Assembly (NCBI GenBank): GCA_034440575.1
Contig: JAOTOL010001561.1
Location: 103,501 to 167,500, forward strand
Direction: 5' to 3'
Length of the DNA stretch: 64,000 nt
Source: Imbricaverruca yamaguchii
Taxonomy: Eukaryota > Arthropoda > Thecostraca > Neoverrucidae
Below are positions 10,926 through 22,200 of this stretch, in pieces (position 1 is the first letter of the stretch; the number at the start of each line of letters is the position of its first letter). A program made the translations under genes and the position numbers. Under the pieces are notes generated by a model, which saw only the letters and a list, made by a program, of their open reading frames with translations, did no database searches and was not told the DNA's origin.

Positions 10926-12115
10926 TACCTTCCAGTTTGCTCCACGCACTCTCACGCAAACAACGCTGGCACCAACACCAACGAGCATTAACCTTGTCCA
11001 AAGCCCGTTTTGTTTGACAGCTCCATCTGCAGCCAGAAAACCACCAAGAGTTCTAAAAGTTTTGTAGTATTATGGCTGGCATAAACAAGTACTTAAAATG
11101 TGTACTTGCATTTTTCCGCCTTAAAATAATATAATATTGGCAATTGTTTAAGCTTCCGAAAATATTTCAACCTATTGATATTTACAACATTGCCTTTTGC
11201 CCCTAGCGGTCATCGTACCCAGGCCCCTGTCATCCCATGCCATCCTGCGTGTCGGCTCCAATGGTACAAATGACGCTATCTGGAGTACCACTTTTGGACC
11301 GTTTTAATGGTTTTATGCATTTTCAAATAGAAATATTATCAATTCAACTCACTTTCTAAATCCTATAATATCACGTCTGTGCTTTTGGAATCGTGTTGAG
11401 CTGTTATTTTGTCATTCTCAGTTAGGCTGCGAATTAGGCGACGATCATCACGAATGCAGCGTTTTATGGGTACTCATTTTCTCAAATTCTTAGATGGCGC
11501 AGTTGAGTCATAAATAGCGCAGTTGTTTACATAGCTCCATTGTAGGTTCTTTTGTGCTTGTTTTTATGTCTGTCGCACCTTCTGTTCGATGTACGTGCGT
11601 TTTGGTTTTAGTTGTATTGTATAGTGTTCTATTGTGGTGTGCCTTTATCATCTGGAAGAAAGATATAGAAAGAATAGATTGTAAACCAACATGCTTATGT
11701 TTCCAAGAGATGAAAATGCATATTAGACCTGGTTGACAGTGAAAAGGATCTGATGGAGTTCATCCAACCAGCCCATCCATTTGTTCCAACCACTTTACCT
11801 CTGATGATTATAATCCTAGCCCCCGATGCAGCTGAAAATAATGTCCGTGTCAACACCTGTCTTTTCTGGTGTCATTCCATGAATTAGCCTGCCTATCAGA
11901 TATGTATGGTATGGAGTGTTGCATCATGCTTGTCTGGAATGCTAGCTACATTTTTGAGCATCTTAGACATCAAGACACAAAAGATCAGTGTGACTATGAG
12001 CTACAAGGGTCCTTGGTTGCACTCTGAACACTCAACCAGTTGCCCACCAAATCCGTCGATCAGCCCTCCCTGGAATACTGAAAAGCAAGCCCTCTATTCT
12101 TCTAATAATTGCCTA
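10926..12115. other. Unassigned intergenic DNA
   Basis: AT-rich sequence with scattered short frames and no domain, tandem array or element terminus that I recognise. Confidence 0.3.
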
Positions 12116-12119
12116 TAGT

Positions 12120-12675
12120 GTTTTTAAAGATGTTCAATGTGCTGCTACTGACAATGGTTTTTGGCATCTGGTTCCAGTGTTCTATTAGCCTGTTGGTGAA
12201 GAAAGACGGTCTTAACCTTGTTCTGCGGAAGTTAACTTTAATTTTGAATTGATGACCTTCAGGTGCATCCTTTCTGTTATATTAAAATATTTACCTAATA
12301 TATCCATCCTCCTGACCATTAACAAATTTAAAGACCTCAATGAGTGCTCCTCTCAACTTTCTATATCTAAGTGAAAACATGTTGAATTTCTTCAATCTTT
12401 CCTCATATGCCAGGTTGCTTCTGTCATTAACCATTTTTGTAGCCATATTTTGTACTCTCTAAAAGCGAACAATCTTTTTCATAACTAGGAGCCAAAGCTT
12501 GGACACACTATTCCAAATGTGGCCTGACATGCACAGTAAAGCTTTCTGCTGACTTCCTCACTTATGTATGATACATTCCTATATATTGCCCCAAGCATTC
12601 TCAGTGCCTTCTTCCTGGATTCTTTCGTCTGTTCTGATGCCCCCAATCTGGTGTTCAGAATAACACCAAAGTCAC
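12120..12675 (-). mobile_element. CR1-type retrotransposon 3' end, old truncated copy
   Basis: Read on the minus strand, the segment matches the last part of the ORF2 found at 60.9-62.9 kb. It runs from GGTGTTATTCTGAACACC near 12,670, through the regions encoding [12 protein letters not shown] and MFSLRYRKLRGALIEVF-like peptides, to ACTGGAACCAGATGCC near 12,165. Several indels and substitutions break the frame. It lacks endonuclease and the catalytic reverse-transcriptase region, so it is a dead 5'-truncated insertion, more diverged than the copy at 27.0-27.9 kb. Confidence 0.75.
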
Positions 12676-12754
12676 CAAACCAAAGTCAAAAACACTGTTG
12701 AGTCACCAATCGAACTTGGCCACCGCAATCAAATATGGAGCTTTCATATGCTGC

Positions 12755-13213
12755 TTACCTTATCTTCATATCTTGTCTTTGTATAGCTAAATAAAGAACC
12801 AGTTCAATTAGTTTGATGCCACTTCTATTCACATGAATTTTAACACGACCATCATCAGCAAACTGGGACTGGAGCAGGATGGCCTTGCCGTCGTTGCTGG
12901 CTTCGTCGCCTACAAAATGAGGCGTCAATACATCGCTTGGCTGTCCGACGTCTGAAGCACCGGAGGCGCTCCTGGCCGTTGTGTTCAGCCCTTGGTTAAT
13001 CACCATCGGTCGCGGCAGGCGCTGCATGCCACATACGTGGTAGAGGGCGATGCCAAACCAGTTCAATTCTGATGTCTGCTTCATCATGGACTCAACCTGC
13101 ACAGGCGACACCAGCATCGTGAGACCCGGGGTGGGCGTCATTAGTAGCCGGCAGCCGAAGCTAGGAGTGTGGCTAGTTGTGTGAGACGGAGGCTGACTCG
13201 AGTTAGGCTGCAT
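12755..13213 (-). CDS. Unrecognised 152-codon ORF
   Basis: An uninterrupted frame of 152 codons has no motif I recognise. The N-terminal part is rich in Ser, Thr and Pro, and the C-terminal 30 residues are hydrophobic and basic (VKIHVNRSGIKLIELV). Upstream DNA on the minus strand is GC-rich and repetitive. The frame could be an exon, a relic of a mobile element or chance; no splice signals decide it. Confidence 0.2.
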   Translation of the reverse strand: MQPNSSQPPSHTTSHTPSFGCRLLMTPTPGLTMLVSPVQVESMMKQTSELNWFGIALYHVCGMQRLPRPMVINQGLNTTARSASGASDVGQPSDVLTPHFVGDEASNDGKAILLQSQFADDGRVKIHVNRSGIKLIELVLYLAIQRQDMKIR

Positions 13214-13319
13214 GTTCGCATTGGCTGGTTGAGCAAGAACTCTGCTTGGCAGGGCGCAGGGGCAGGCATCTAGGCAGGTCCGCCATCATGTCACCAGGCA
13301 GCGATAGGATGTCCACCCT

Positions 13320-13600
13320 CACACTGCCGGCCATGTGTCACCGTCTCTGCTGTGTGTCGTGTCGTGTCGCTCGGTTCTGCCCTTTGTAACCGTGTTTGTT
13401 GTTGCCACCGTGACCAGGGGCGGACTGGCGGCGCCTCCTGCGTTGCGCGTTCTGGCGGCACTTTGCATTGGTTTCATGCCGCCCGATCCTGCCGTTTTGT
13501 TGGCGTGTTTTGCTGCTGCCGCTGTGACCAGGGGCAGACAAGCTGCGCCCGTCCTCGCGGCACTTGACACTGCTACCGGCTCTGGTACTGCTATGAAACA
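13320..13600. repeat. GC-rich imperfect tandem duplication (about 115 bp, two copies)
   Basis: The block TGACCAGGGGCGGAC near 13,410 recurs as TGACCAGGGGCAGAC near 13,527, each followed by a GCG-rich segment and CTGGCGGCACTT/CTCGCGGCACTT. Four overlapping open frames result on both strands, which is expected from GC-rich repeated DNA. No protein is called. Confidence 0.5.
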
Positions 13601-15330
13601 GGTGTGGCGTATGCCATTTCATTGTTGTTCATGAGGCCTATGATCATTGGTTTGAAAGAACGATATGCAAAATCTCTGCTCCACGAACTTCGATTGTGAT
13701 CCTTCATTCATGCTCTGAATCGGAAACAGCACTTAAGCCGACTAGGTCGACTACGCGGGCGTGTAGGATTGTTTTGAATCATCCAGATCTAGTTCTGAAC
13801 GCATTGTAGGGAATGCCGCCAATACATGCCTGACCGCTTTTAGCACCCCATGTCTGACCGCTTTCCAGTCCATCCGCCGAATGTAAACTCCGAACTAGGG
13901 TGAAATTTTGCGTACTTTTTGGATAGGTCAAGCCCCGCTTACGACTGGCGTGAGCCCACCTCCCCCAATCCATAGGCCTTCCTGTTAGCTCCAGGCACTG
14001 AGTCTCCCAAATCGTTTTCTGGAAGTTCCACCCATGTTGCTGAGCTGGTACGGAGGTTCACAGATGCCCCCATAAAGGAATCTCTACCTCTCACGTGCTC
14101 CCTATGGTCCTGTCGATCTTAAGAAGAAACGATTCTCCCGCACACGTGTGGGAGTGCTGCTCACAAGTGTGCGGTTCATACGTGTAGTCACACGTGCAGA
14201 ATGTCTGGCAGAACGGGCTTGTCCCGGCCCCTTCTCCCAGCCGATCACGAAAAGAACATGCTTTAAGGAACGTGAGCATGTGTGAGGGCACATGGCCATC
14301 GATATCGGGGGCTATGTGTCCGCTATCCTTATCAAGTTGCACTGTTCAGTGGCGTCGCCACGAAATTCTTCCAGGGGGGGCAAGATCGAAAGAGGGCATC
14401 CTGCTCCCCGAAAAGGGGCCTCCATTGTGTTAGTGCCTCCTATTGTTTTTAGGCCCTTAGTATGGTTCGGGAATGAGAAATATGATTTCACATTAATGTA
14501 CTGTTTGTTCTTGGCATGGTGCATTATGTACTCAACACGCAAAAGCAATATTTTTTTTCGCTGAAAACTGGGACATACCATGGTATAAATAAGTAATATG
14601 TGGATAAATACCTAAGTGTTAAAACCAACCAACGTCTCAGTGCTTTTTCGAACAGAAGAATCGTCCCGCTGGCCTATAGATTACAGCGAGGCTGATGCTA
14701 AGTGTAACTTTCAGACATCTCCCATTGATCAACGCACCGTTATGTCCTCCAATAATATTTGAATATAGCTAGATTCATCACTACTGTTATTTATTACCAC
14801 CAGCTTGATGCCCTAAGCAAAGCTTAAGCGCTCATTTCTCAGTCCTAGGACGATAATTTCCCGAAGGTGACAACAAGAAATGGGTTACATTGGTTTTCTG
14901 ATCGGAATCTTAAGACTGCGAATTTGTCTAACATTTGGTGCTGGTTGCAAGGCACCTACCAAACGAGTTAAAATAACAAATTCTTCACGAATTAATTCAC
15001 GCGCCTGTGATTTTGATCGCAATTTAAGTCAAAGGGAACTTATCGAAATGACATGATTAGTGATCAACTAAATTATCCTGTGGAGGGGCCTAATCTACCA
15101 CTCTTCTTTCCTGATTCGTCGGATTTCAACCCTAACTCCCCTGCCAAATTCTACGGTTTTATTTTGGTATCCCTTGATAAATCAACTCACGCTGCTGAAA
15201 TTATACCTATTCCACAACAACCGGATCGCTATCCGAAAAGGTCACGCTGGAGCCCTCCAAAAAAGAGGGATTCCCAAAAACTCAATGTCAGGGTCGGTAA
15301 AATGGCTCTGGAGCACAAAACATATTACCA
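13600..15330. other. Unassigned DNA with one G-run terminus-like motif
   Basis: Most of this 1.7 kb shows nothing recognisable. At about 14,343-14,425 the words CAGTGGCGTCGCCACG and a G7 run resemble the AGTGGCGTCGC...GGGGGG motif also seen at 21,075-21,130 and 21,650-21,690, possibly an element terminus. Confidence 0.3.
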
Positions 15331-15960
15331 GATGCCTTCACAAATTGTGTACGCCGCCGAAAAAAATAACGAATCTCGAAAAATCGAGATGGGATACAAA
15401 TACATGACGCGAGGGTCTCGAAATGTCGGGCCGGAATTGGGACTTTTGAGATTTAAAAATCATTAAAAAAAATCCACAAAAATAACATTCAGCCCAGAAA
15501 ACTGGCGTTGGGTAACCGGAATCACGCGCCTGGGAGCGGTAAGTCAGGCTGGCACACAGAAAATCACACCGAAGCAGCAAAACCGAACGCCCACAAATGT
15601 GCGTTAGAAGACCCAAATAAACCCAGCAGGATCCCAAGAGCACAACGGGGGCCGAAAATGCAACTTACGCTCTTAAGCACACAATCTCCCAAATAGCGGC
15701 AGGGCCTAAAAAGATGCGTTACAGCCCTAAATAAACATGCATCGAGCTCTAAAAAATACACTGGAAGCTCTCAAGTTACGCAGTGACCATGTTAACACAC
15801 AAGGGTCTGAAGAAGTGGCTGGAACCACAAAAGACAAAATGGTTCCAAATCGAACAAAAGGACCAGAGGTTAAATGAGCACATCGGGATTCTCGAAAACG
15901 CCCTGACACGCAAAAAAATCCTCGGTGCATAAAAAGCAATAAAACCCTAAAACGAGCAGG
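15330..15960 (-). repeat. Left arm of a large imperfect inverted repeat
   Basis: The reverse complement of this arm aligns along its full length with 16,445-17,050 on the plus strand. Shared blocks in order include GTGTCAGGGCGTTTTCGA, TTTTTTAGAG, GGCCCCCGTT, ACGCACATTTGTGG, CGCTCCCAGGC, AACGCCAG-TTTCTGGGCT and CAATTTGTGAAGGCA. The loop is about 485 bp. Both arms are built from loose 28-45-bp units with GCCCC-GCACGATTTT words. Minus-strand and plus-strand frames in it are by-products. Confidence 0.7.
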
Positions 15961-16444
15961 AGTTTAGAAAATGTATTAAACCCCCTAACTTGAAGTTAAA
16001 ATATACTACCCATCACATTGATATGTAAAATTTCCCAATTTCAGGCATTCCAGTTGAAATCACCCGGTCGCCACGACGCCAATGTCCGTGCACGTGCGCG
16101 CATTCGGCGCATTCGTAACACTTCGTGTGATGCTACGGTTTCTGCTAGGCCTTTTGCCTTTTGCTAATTACTGTCACATGATAAAGTTGCGCCAGATTTG
16201 ACGTGCTGCAATGCTTAGTATGGGCGCTGCGAAAAATGGAGTAATTAAATCCGATCATTGATTTCCTACCTCCCACCTTTTTTGGTAGTTATGAAATGCA
16301 GATTCCGTTCAGCTTTGACGCGCCTGATATCTTTGCTGCTATCCTCTCAGAATGGCTGTTGAACCGAGGCCCTTCCTCAGCGTTCCTTGTTGGACCCGCT
16401 GCGTCTTTCTGCGCAGCGGCCTAACGCATTTTCGAAACCCCTCC

Positions 16445-17050
16445 TCGTTTCAGTGTGTTGTTGCTTTTTTGGGCACCGATGATTTTTTTTTAATGTGTCA
16501 GGGCGTTTTCGAAGATCCCGGTGTCTTAATTTAACGCCCGGTGCTTTTGTTCGTTTTGGAACCATGTTGCCATTTGCGGCCCCAACATCTTTTCAGGCCC
16601 TGCTACGTCCTTATGACCTCTGTGTGCCATAAGAGCTTCTTGTGCATTTTTTAGAGGTCCAGGTATGTTAAGGCCCTGTCGCTTTTTGGGAGTCTATGTG
16701 CGGTTTGGAGTGCCAGTTGTATTGTCGGCCCCCGTTATGCTCTTAGATTCCTGTTGTGTTTTTTTGGGCATCTTACGCACATTTGTGGTGCTCCAGTACG
16801 ATGTTCTGGCTTCTGTGCGGTGCTTCTTAGTCCCAGCACGATTTATCGCTCCCAGGCACGTAGTTCCGGGGAACGAACGCCAGCTTTCTGGGCTCAACGA
16901 TATTTTTGTAGATTTTTGTTGTTGTTAATTCCGAATCCCGGCCTGACTTTTCGAGTCCCTGGCGCCACGTTTTTGCATCTCACCTCGATTTTTTTTAGAT
17001 ACGGTATATTTTTGCAGTGCCATACGCAATTTGTGAAGGCAACTGGTTGC
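16445..17050 (+). repeat. Right arm of the same inverted repeat
   Basis: It is the plus-strand partner of 15,330-15,960 and differs by many substitutions and small indels, so the hairpin is old. The unit composition continues without interruption into the array at 17.1-18.06 kb. Confidence 0.7.
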
Positions 17051-18065
17051 ATGTTCGGCGCTCCGGAGCCATGTTCTTGAGCAGGACATTTATTTTGTTA
17101 AATACATTATTTTGGAAGGCTCCACCTTGATTTTTTTCCGGATACCGATTTCGTTTTTGTGGTCACACCGTTCCTACGTGTGAGCCTAAACGCCAAATTT
17201 GTGGAGCTTCGACGGGACTACCCGATGGGAATTGTGGGTCCCGAGCGCGATATTTTGGGGGACAGATTTGAGTTTGTGGGAAGCGTTGTACTTAGCTGTT
17301 GCCCCAACGCGATTTTGGCGGTTCCTATTGCAAGTTTTCGAGCCTCGGAACGAGTTTCCGGGGGCCCGGAGTACTTATTTGGAGACCCATGCGCGAATTC
17401 TGGTGGACCGACGCGGATTTTGGTGGCCCCAGCGCGAGTTTTTGAGCCCCGGCACGATTCTTGGGAGCTTATGCCTCTCAGGATAGAGGGGGAATTTGCC
17501 CCTTTGACATGCACTGCGGCCACTGAAGGAGTATACTTTTGTCCAAGAGTGACATTCCGGTTAAGAATGTATTTTTGGATCAGCTGCAACTTTGGGAGCC
17601 CGCCGAGCCCTTCTGGGCCTCCAGGGTGATTTTCAAGGGCTGCGGCGCAGTTTTTTTATACAGTCCAATGTGATGTTTTGGGCCCCGACGTCATTTGCTT
17701 GGATACCTAGCGCGAACTTATGCTGCCTGGACACTTTTTTGGGTCTAAAACGTTTTGGGTTTTTTGGCGTCTTTACCCAGAGTTGAAGTGTTTCTTTTTT
17801 TTGTGTTTTGTGAGTGTTTCTCAGAGTTAGACCCATGTCCGGAGTGTTTTTGTTGCTCTGGCTTCATTTGTTTTGGTCCCAATGAGACTGTTGCGGAATG
17901 GTACGACCCGTCGTTCCACTATATATTTTCATGGTCCGGTCGCAAGTGTTTGGTACACCGAGGCTCAGCGTGATTTTCAAGGTCCCCGACCGGATTTTTT
18001 TTGTCCATGTCGTAAATTTGTAACACCCCGGCACGACTTTTACTATCTCTTAGGGGTTTCTTGCT
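17050..18065 (+). repeat. Degenerate minisatellite of GCCCCGGCACGATTTT-type units
   Basis: Variants of CCCCAGCGCGATTTTGG, GCCCCGGCACGATT and CCCCGGCACGACTTTT recur every roughly 28-45 bp from about 17,235 to 18,050. Long overlapping frames (up to 156 codons at 17,159-17,629) arise because stop codons are rare in the unit. No coding function is supported. Confidence 0.55.
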
Positions 18066-19180
18066 AACTATATGCCTCATCTTGCGTCCTAAGTATCTCC
18101 TCTCATTTCCTGGAGCCTCTTTACCGGTTTTATTTATTTATTTATTTATTTAACAATACATGCCCTCCATGTGCAGTGGCTATTACGGACAGTCTGGGTC
18201 ACAGATATTTACAAAGAAAGGATAGATTTGTGGTCAGTAGTGGGAGCAGATGCGCAACAACATTCGTACACCAACATAATACAATACCCATATCACTCTC
18301 TGCACTACAAACACCGTGCTTGCAACACTAGCCATAAACGAGTGGTTTGTAGAAGTGATAGGAAAGCGATCTGCCACCCCTGGCGACGCGCCTACTCCGG
18401 CGTGTGTTCTTGGTGGGCGTTGTCACGGCGACGGCGACGCTCCCCTCGTCTGGTTTCTCGCTTGGGAGGGGTGTCGACTGGCGGGGGCGTCCAAGGTCGA
18501 GGCTTTGATGACGTCACAGTGATGCGGGCGCTCGACGTCGCAGCCCTGTTCGGCTGCGTGCACGTTGATTATAGGGGGACGTGATGGTATTTGCCCAAGG
18601 CGATGGTTAGTAGATCCGTATGTATGGTAGAGCTGAAGATGGAAACCTGGTAGACCTGAAGCTAGACGATAGGAGGTAGACGATCACTGTTGTTGAAGAC
18701 ACAGGAATTCCGAGCGGCACCAAGTCGTCAGTGAGATAACTTCCTTCTCAGCCGCAGTGCAGGAAAGAAGACGGGCAGTAGCTGATGCTTGATGGAAGGG
18801 AAGTCACTATGGAGAAAGGCGCTGTCGCTTCTGTACTCACTCAGTTTTTCCGGCGTCCAGTCACTGCTCTGTAAAATAGTAGAGGAATAACCAGCAGAAA
18901 AGTCCACTGAGTCCAGTCACTTCGCACACGTGTAGCGTATAAGTACGCCGGTTTTGTTCAATAGTTCACTTTTTCTTCCTTTTTTTTGCTAGTGCACTGT
19001 TCACTTGTTCTGTTTACTTCACTCACACCTTGCAGTTTCACACACCTTGCATACAGAGGCAACAAAGAGGGAGAGGGAAAAGGTTGGGCGAGCGGCCGAG
19101 ACGCGTCTGCTCGCGGCGCCGCGCTCGGGCCAACTCGGGTTTTCAACGTCTTATGTCCTACCCTCCTCCATATTCATTGT
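18065..19180. other. Unassigned DNA with a short (TTTA)n run
   Basis: A TTTATTTATT run lies at 18,130-18,152. A GC-rich island follows at 18,370-18,560 containing a TGACGTCA palindrome near 18,510. The 137-codon frame across it lacks known motifs. No element termini were found. Confidence 0.3.
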
Positions 19181-19189
19181 CCTCCTCTC

Positions 19190-20050
19190 TCGTCCCGAAA
19201 GGCCTTCTCTTACATCCTGTGGCCCTTTACCATGACATGGGGCTTCCTCTCATGTCCCAGGGGCATTATCTGCCAAATTAAGGGCCTCATGCCACGCTTC
19301 GTGGGATTCCTCCTTCATCCTGGGAAAGTCTTGAGGGAATCTTCAATTTTGGAAAACTCACACCCCTTCATACCTGTTACCACTCCCATCTTAAGGGCCT
19401 CCTCTCATTTTCTTGGAAATCTTTCTGGTCTTCGGGGCCTCATTCAGTCCTGTATACCTACTCCTTTTTGGGGGACTCCTTTCGAGTCCGGCAGGGCCCT
19501 TATATCTCTTATAGTTCTTTTTCAAATTAGAGGCCTCCTCTCACGTCTTGGGGACCTCTTGCTCTGCGTTTTGATTCGAACATCACCCATCTTAAGGTTG
19601 GTATCTTATCTCCTGGTGGACTCCTCTTCTCTCCCAGGTTCCTCCTCTACCAACTTATACACAATCTTTCTTATCTCAGTGGCCTTGTTATTTCCCGGTG
19701 AACTTTTTGGACATCTGCGAGCCTTCTTTGCCGCCTGGGAGCTATCTCTCTTATCCAATGGTCTTTCTCTCCAATTTTAGGGCCTCCTCGTTCATCATGG
19801 GGTCTTATTTCCAACCTTGTGTCGTACTCTTCCGAAGTAGGTGCCTCCTGCCATGTCTCTGGATCATCTTTTTCTATTTTGGTGGAACCTTACTCGTTTT
19901 GGTGCCTATTTTTGCGTCTCCGAAACCTCATCTCATATCCACTGGCTTTCTTTTCCGTCTTAGAGCATCCTCTCACTTTCTGGCGCCTCCCTTCCCGTAT
20001 TGGGGCCTCCTTTGCAATTATAACGCTCTTGCAGGACACACTCGTTTTTC
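19190..20050 (+). repeat. Minisatellite arm of GGGCCTCCTCTCA-type units (inverted partner at 21.15-21.7 kb)
   Basis: Variants of TTAAGGGCCTCCTCTCATGTC recur about every 30-35 bp. The end of the array (19,910-20,010) matches the reverse complement of 21,540-21,670, with the shared block CTCCGAAACCTCATCTCATATCCA followed by GGCTTTCTTTTCCG. The 264-codon frame spanning it is an array by-product. Confidence 0.65.
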
Positions 20051-20159
20051 TTCAGAACACCCTTCTTCATCGCCGCCCTAAGACCGCGTCTGATATTGTG
20101 TAGAACGCCATCTTGGCTGAATTGACATCAGAAAGAAATCCCACCTCGTACAAATTCCT

Positions 20160-21070
20160 TAGAGAAGGCCCTGCCAAGCGCCTGTCAATTAAAACATACG
20201 AGCGTTAGTAATGAGCATGTCACTGCAAACAGGAGCGATCGAAGTGGAACCGCATTCAGATAAAATCTACAAAGCGTTTCATGTTCCTGAGAATATGCGC
20301 CTAGGAACGTTTGAAGTTCTGGATTGTGACGCAGAATATTCAACATGGCGCAGTGGGTGTAGAAACCCTTTGTCACCAGACTCATGCAATGGGAAAATGC
20401 ATCATTGTCGAATGGCACAGGCATTTTCCGACCGGTTTCCCGCAAGTCAAAGCGACGGGTTTTCCACGTGCTTGGATTTTCCTGGTAGCTCTCCCTCCCT
20501 CCCGCAGCGTGCGTCCACCCGCCCCCTGATTGGTCAAGAGCTTCGTCGACCAAGCACCTCCTCCACTTAGGTGATAGTCTGGCCAAGCCCTCTCGGAATG
20601 GTCCGGGCACTTCGCGCTGCAAGAAAAAGACGACAGCACACCGCCTTCACTTGCTTTTGCGTACATCTCACAGCATAAAATGGAGCAGATGTTATCGTTT
20701 CCTGCGCCTATCTTGATCATAAAGTTCCTATAAGACCAATGGCATTGTTTCTGCGTGCCACGTGCTCAACATACAAACAAGAAAACAATCAGCAGCGTAT
20801 GGCCGGCAGCAAGTGAGCTGCATCGTTATTTCTGCTCCAGGGCATGTGAGCGTACCTCCCTCACGATGCTGCGGCACTGCAATGCTGATCTTAAACTGGC
20901 CGGGGGTGGTACAGATACCTCCTACATCACACGACACCTACAAATGAGGCTATTACCTCCCCTCATTTTATGGCCATCAGTAGCTGAAGAAATAGCAGCT
21001 AAGTTTCGGCACGGCATCGACTTGTGCAGTGTGTATTCCATTAGCATAACACACTCACACTCACACAACA
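20160..21070 (+). repeat. Dispersed repeat D, plus copy (inverted copy at 53.69-54.51 kb)
   Basis: Long ordered matches join this segment to the reverse complement of 53,690-54,512. They include TTTTCCGACCGG, GCGTGCGTCCAC, CACCTCCTCCACTTAGGTGATAGTCTGG, CCCTCACGATGCTGCGGC and CACCTCCTACAT/ACTTGTGCAGTGTG. It fills the loop between two inverted minisatellite arms. No continuous reading frame is shared by the two copies, so it is probably a non-coding or long-dead element. Confidence 0.65.
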
Positions 21071-21074
21071 GTGC

Positions 21075-21800
21075 CAGGGGCGTCGCCACCGGGGGGAGGG
21101 CAACGGGGGAATTGCCCCCTGCCGTGAGACTGGGGGCACCATCCCCACCCCTGATATTTGAGGAGGCCCCCAGGACGAAAATGAAGCCTCCAGGACGAAA
21201 AGGAGGCCCCCAAGACGAAAAAGAGATTCTACAAATTATGGGCCTCTAGGAGGAGGCCCATAATTTGTAAGAGAAGCCACCTAGGAGTGGGTAGGAGGCC
21301 CCAGAAATCAAGCGAGTGCGAAATATTGACAAGGAGGCCCCCACGACGAAAAGCAGGCCCCCAGGGCCAAACGGAGACCCCAGGACGAAACGAAGGCCCC
21401 AAAACGAAAAGGATGCCCCCAAGACGAAAAAGAGATTCTAGAAATTAGGGGCCACCAGGAGGAGGCCCATAATTTGAAAAAGAGGTCACCTAGGGGAGGG
21501 TAGGAGGCCCCAGAAATCAAGACAATGCCAAAAATTGGCACAGAGGCCCCCAAAATTGCAAAGGAGTCACAATACGGGAAGGGAGGCCCAATAAACTGAG
21601 AGGAGGCCCTAAGCCGGAAAAGAAAGCCAATGGATATGAGATGAGGTTTCGGAGCGGGGACGTCGCTACCAGGGTGGGGGCAGCGGGGGCAATCGTCTCC
21701 ACCCCTTGTTTTGAGACTTGGGGGTGGGGGCGCCCCCTGTAATTTGAAGGGACCACTATCCGGAAAAGCATAAAACAAAAAGGTGGGCAAGGAGCAGTGT
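21075..21800 (-). repeat. Minisatellite arm of AGGAGGCCCCCAAGACGAAAA-type units
   Basis: The reverse complement of the unit (TTTTCGTCTTGGGGGCCTCCT) is the one at 19.2-20.05 kb, giving an inverted pair. Flanking G-rich blocks at 21,075-21,150 and 21,650-21,750 share GGCGTCGCCAC/GACGTCGCTAC and GGGGGCAATYGYC words and may be element ends. The same unit recurs briefly at 29,660-29,760. Confidence 0.6.
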
Positions 21801-22020
21801 TGGATTTTCACTTCTCGGTCTTGGATTCGGAGTGTATAATTGTTTAGCTTGCCAAAGTATGGAGTGTATAATCTTGAGAAGCACTATGTCATGGGGTGTA
21901 TGATTTTCCGGTTTGCCAAATTATGGGGTGTATATTGAAGCACCAAGTAATGGAGTATATACATCTTATAAATAACGAAGTGTATACATTTTAAAAAATG
22001 CAGTGTTGTTTCCTGGAATG
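21800..22020. repeat. Degenerate tandem of ATGGAGTGTATAAT-type units
   Basis: Variants GGAGTGTATAAT, GGGGTGTATGATT, GGGGTGTATATT and GGAGTATATACAT recur at roughly 40-50-bp spacing between 21,825 and 21,990. Two further units occur near 25,125-25,155. It is a short, decayed tandem repeat. Confidence 0.45.
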
Positions 22021-22030
22021 AAGAATAAAA

Positions 22031-22190
22031 ACCGGGGGCCTCGGTAGCTTAGATGGTGGAGGGTGGGACTCGAATCTCGCAGCAGGCGGCATTTGCAGAG
22101 TCCACCCACGACCAATCGGTGTGATAGGTTGGCGACACTATGCAACCTTGCGGTTGAATGCGTCGTAAAATAACCCGACAATTCCTCTTC
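22031..22190 (+). mobile_element. tRNA-derived SINE with 10-bp target-site duplications
   Basis: The 160-bp body is bounded by perfect direct repeats AAGAATAAAA at 22,021-22,030 and 22,191-22,200. Near its start it has an A-box-like GGTAGCTTAGATGG (about 22,043-22,056) and, about 20 bp later, a B-box-like GACTCGAATCTC (about 22,067-22,078), the internal RNA polymerase III promoter of a tRNA. The body downstream (CGACCAATCGG, then TTGGCGACACTATG) is shared with the SINE at 63,290-63,465. This is a mobilised retroposon copied by a LINE in trans; which LINE is unknown. Confidence 0.8.
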
Positions 22191-22200
22191 AAGAATAAAA

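Noticed and set aside
17159..17629. 156-codon frame and overlapping frames
   Set aside because: It is in a degenerate GC-rich tandem repeat with open frames on both strands.
18986..19780. 264-codon frame
   Set aside because: Most of it spans the GGGCCTCCTCTCA minisatellite, where two other frames are also open; no domain is visible.
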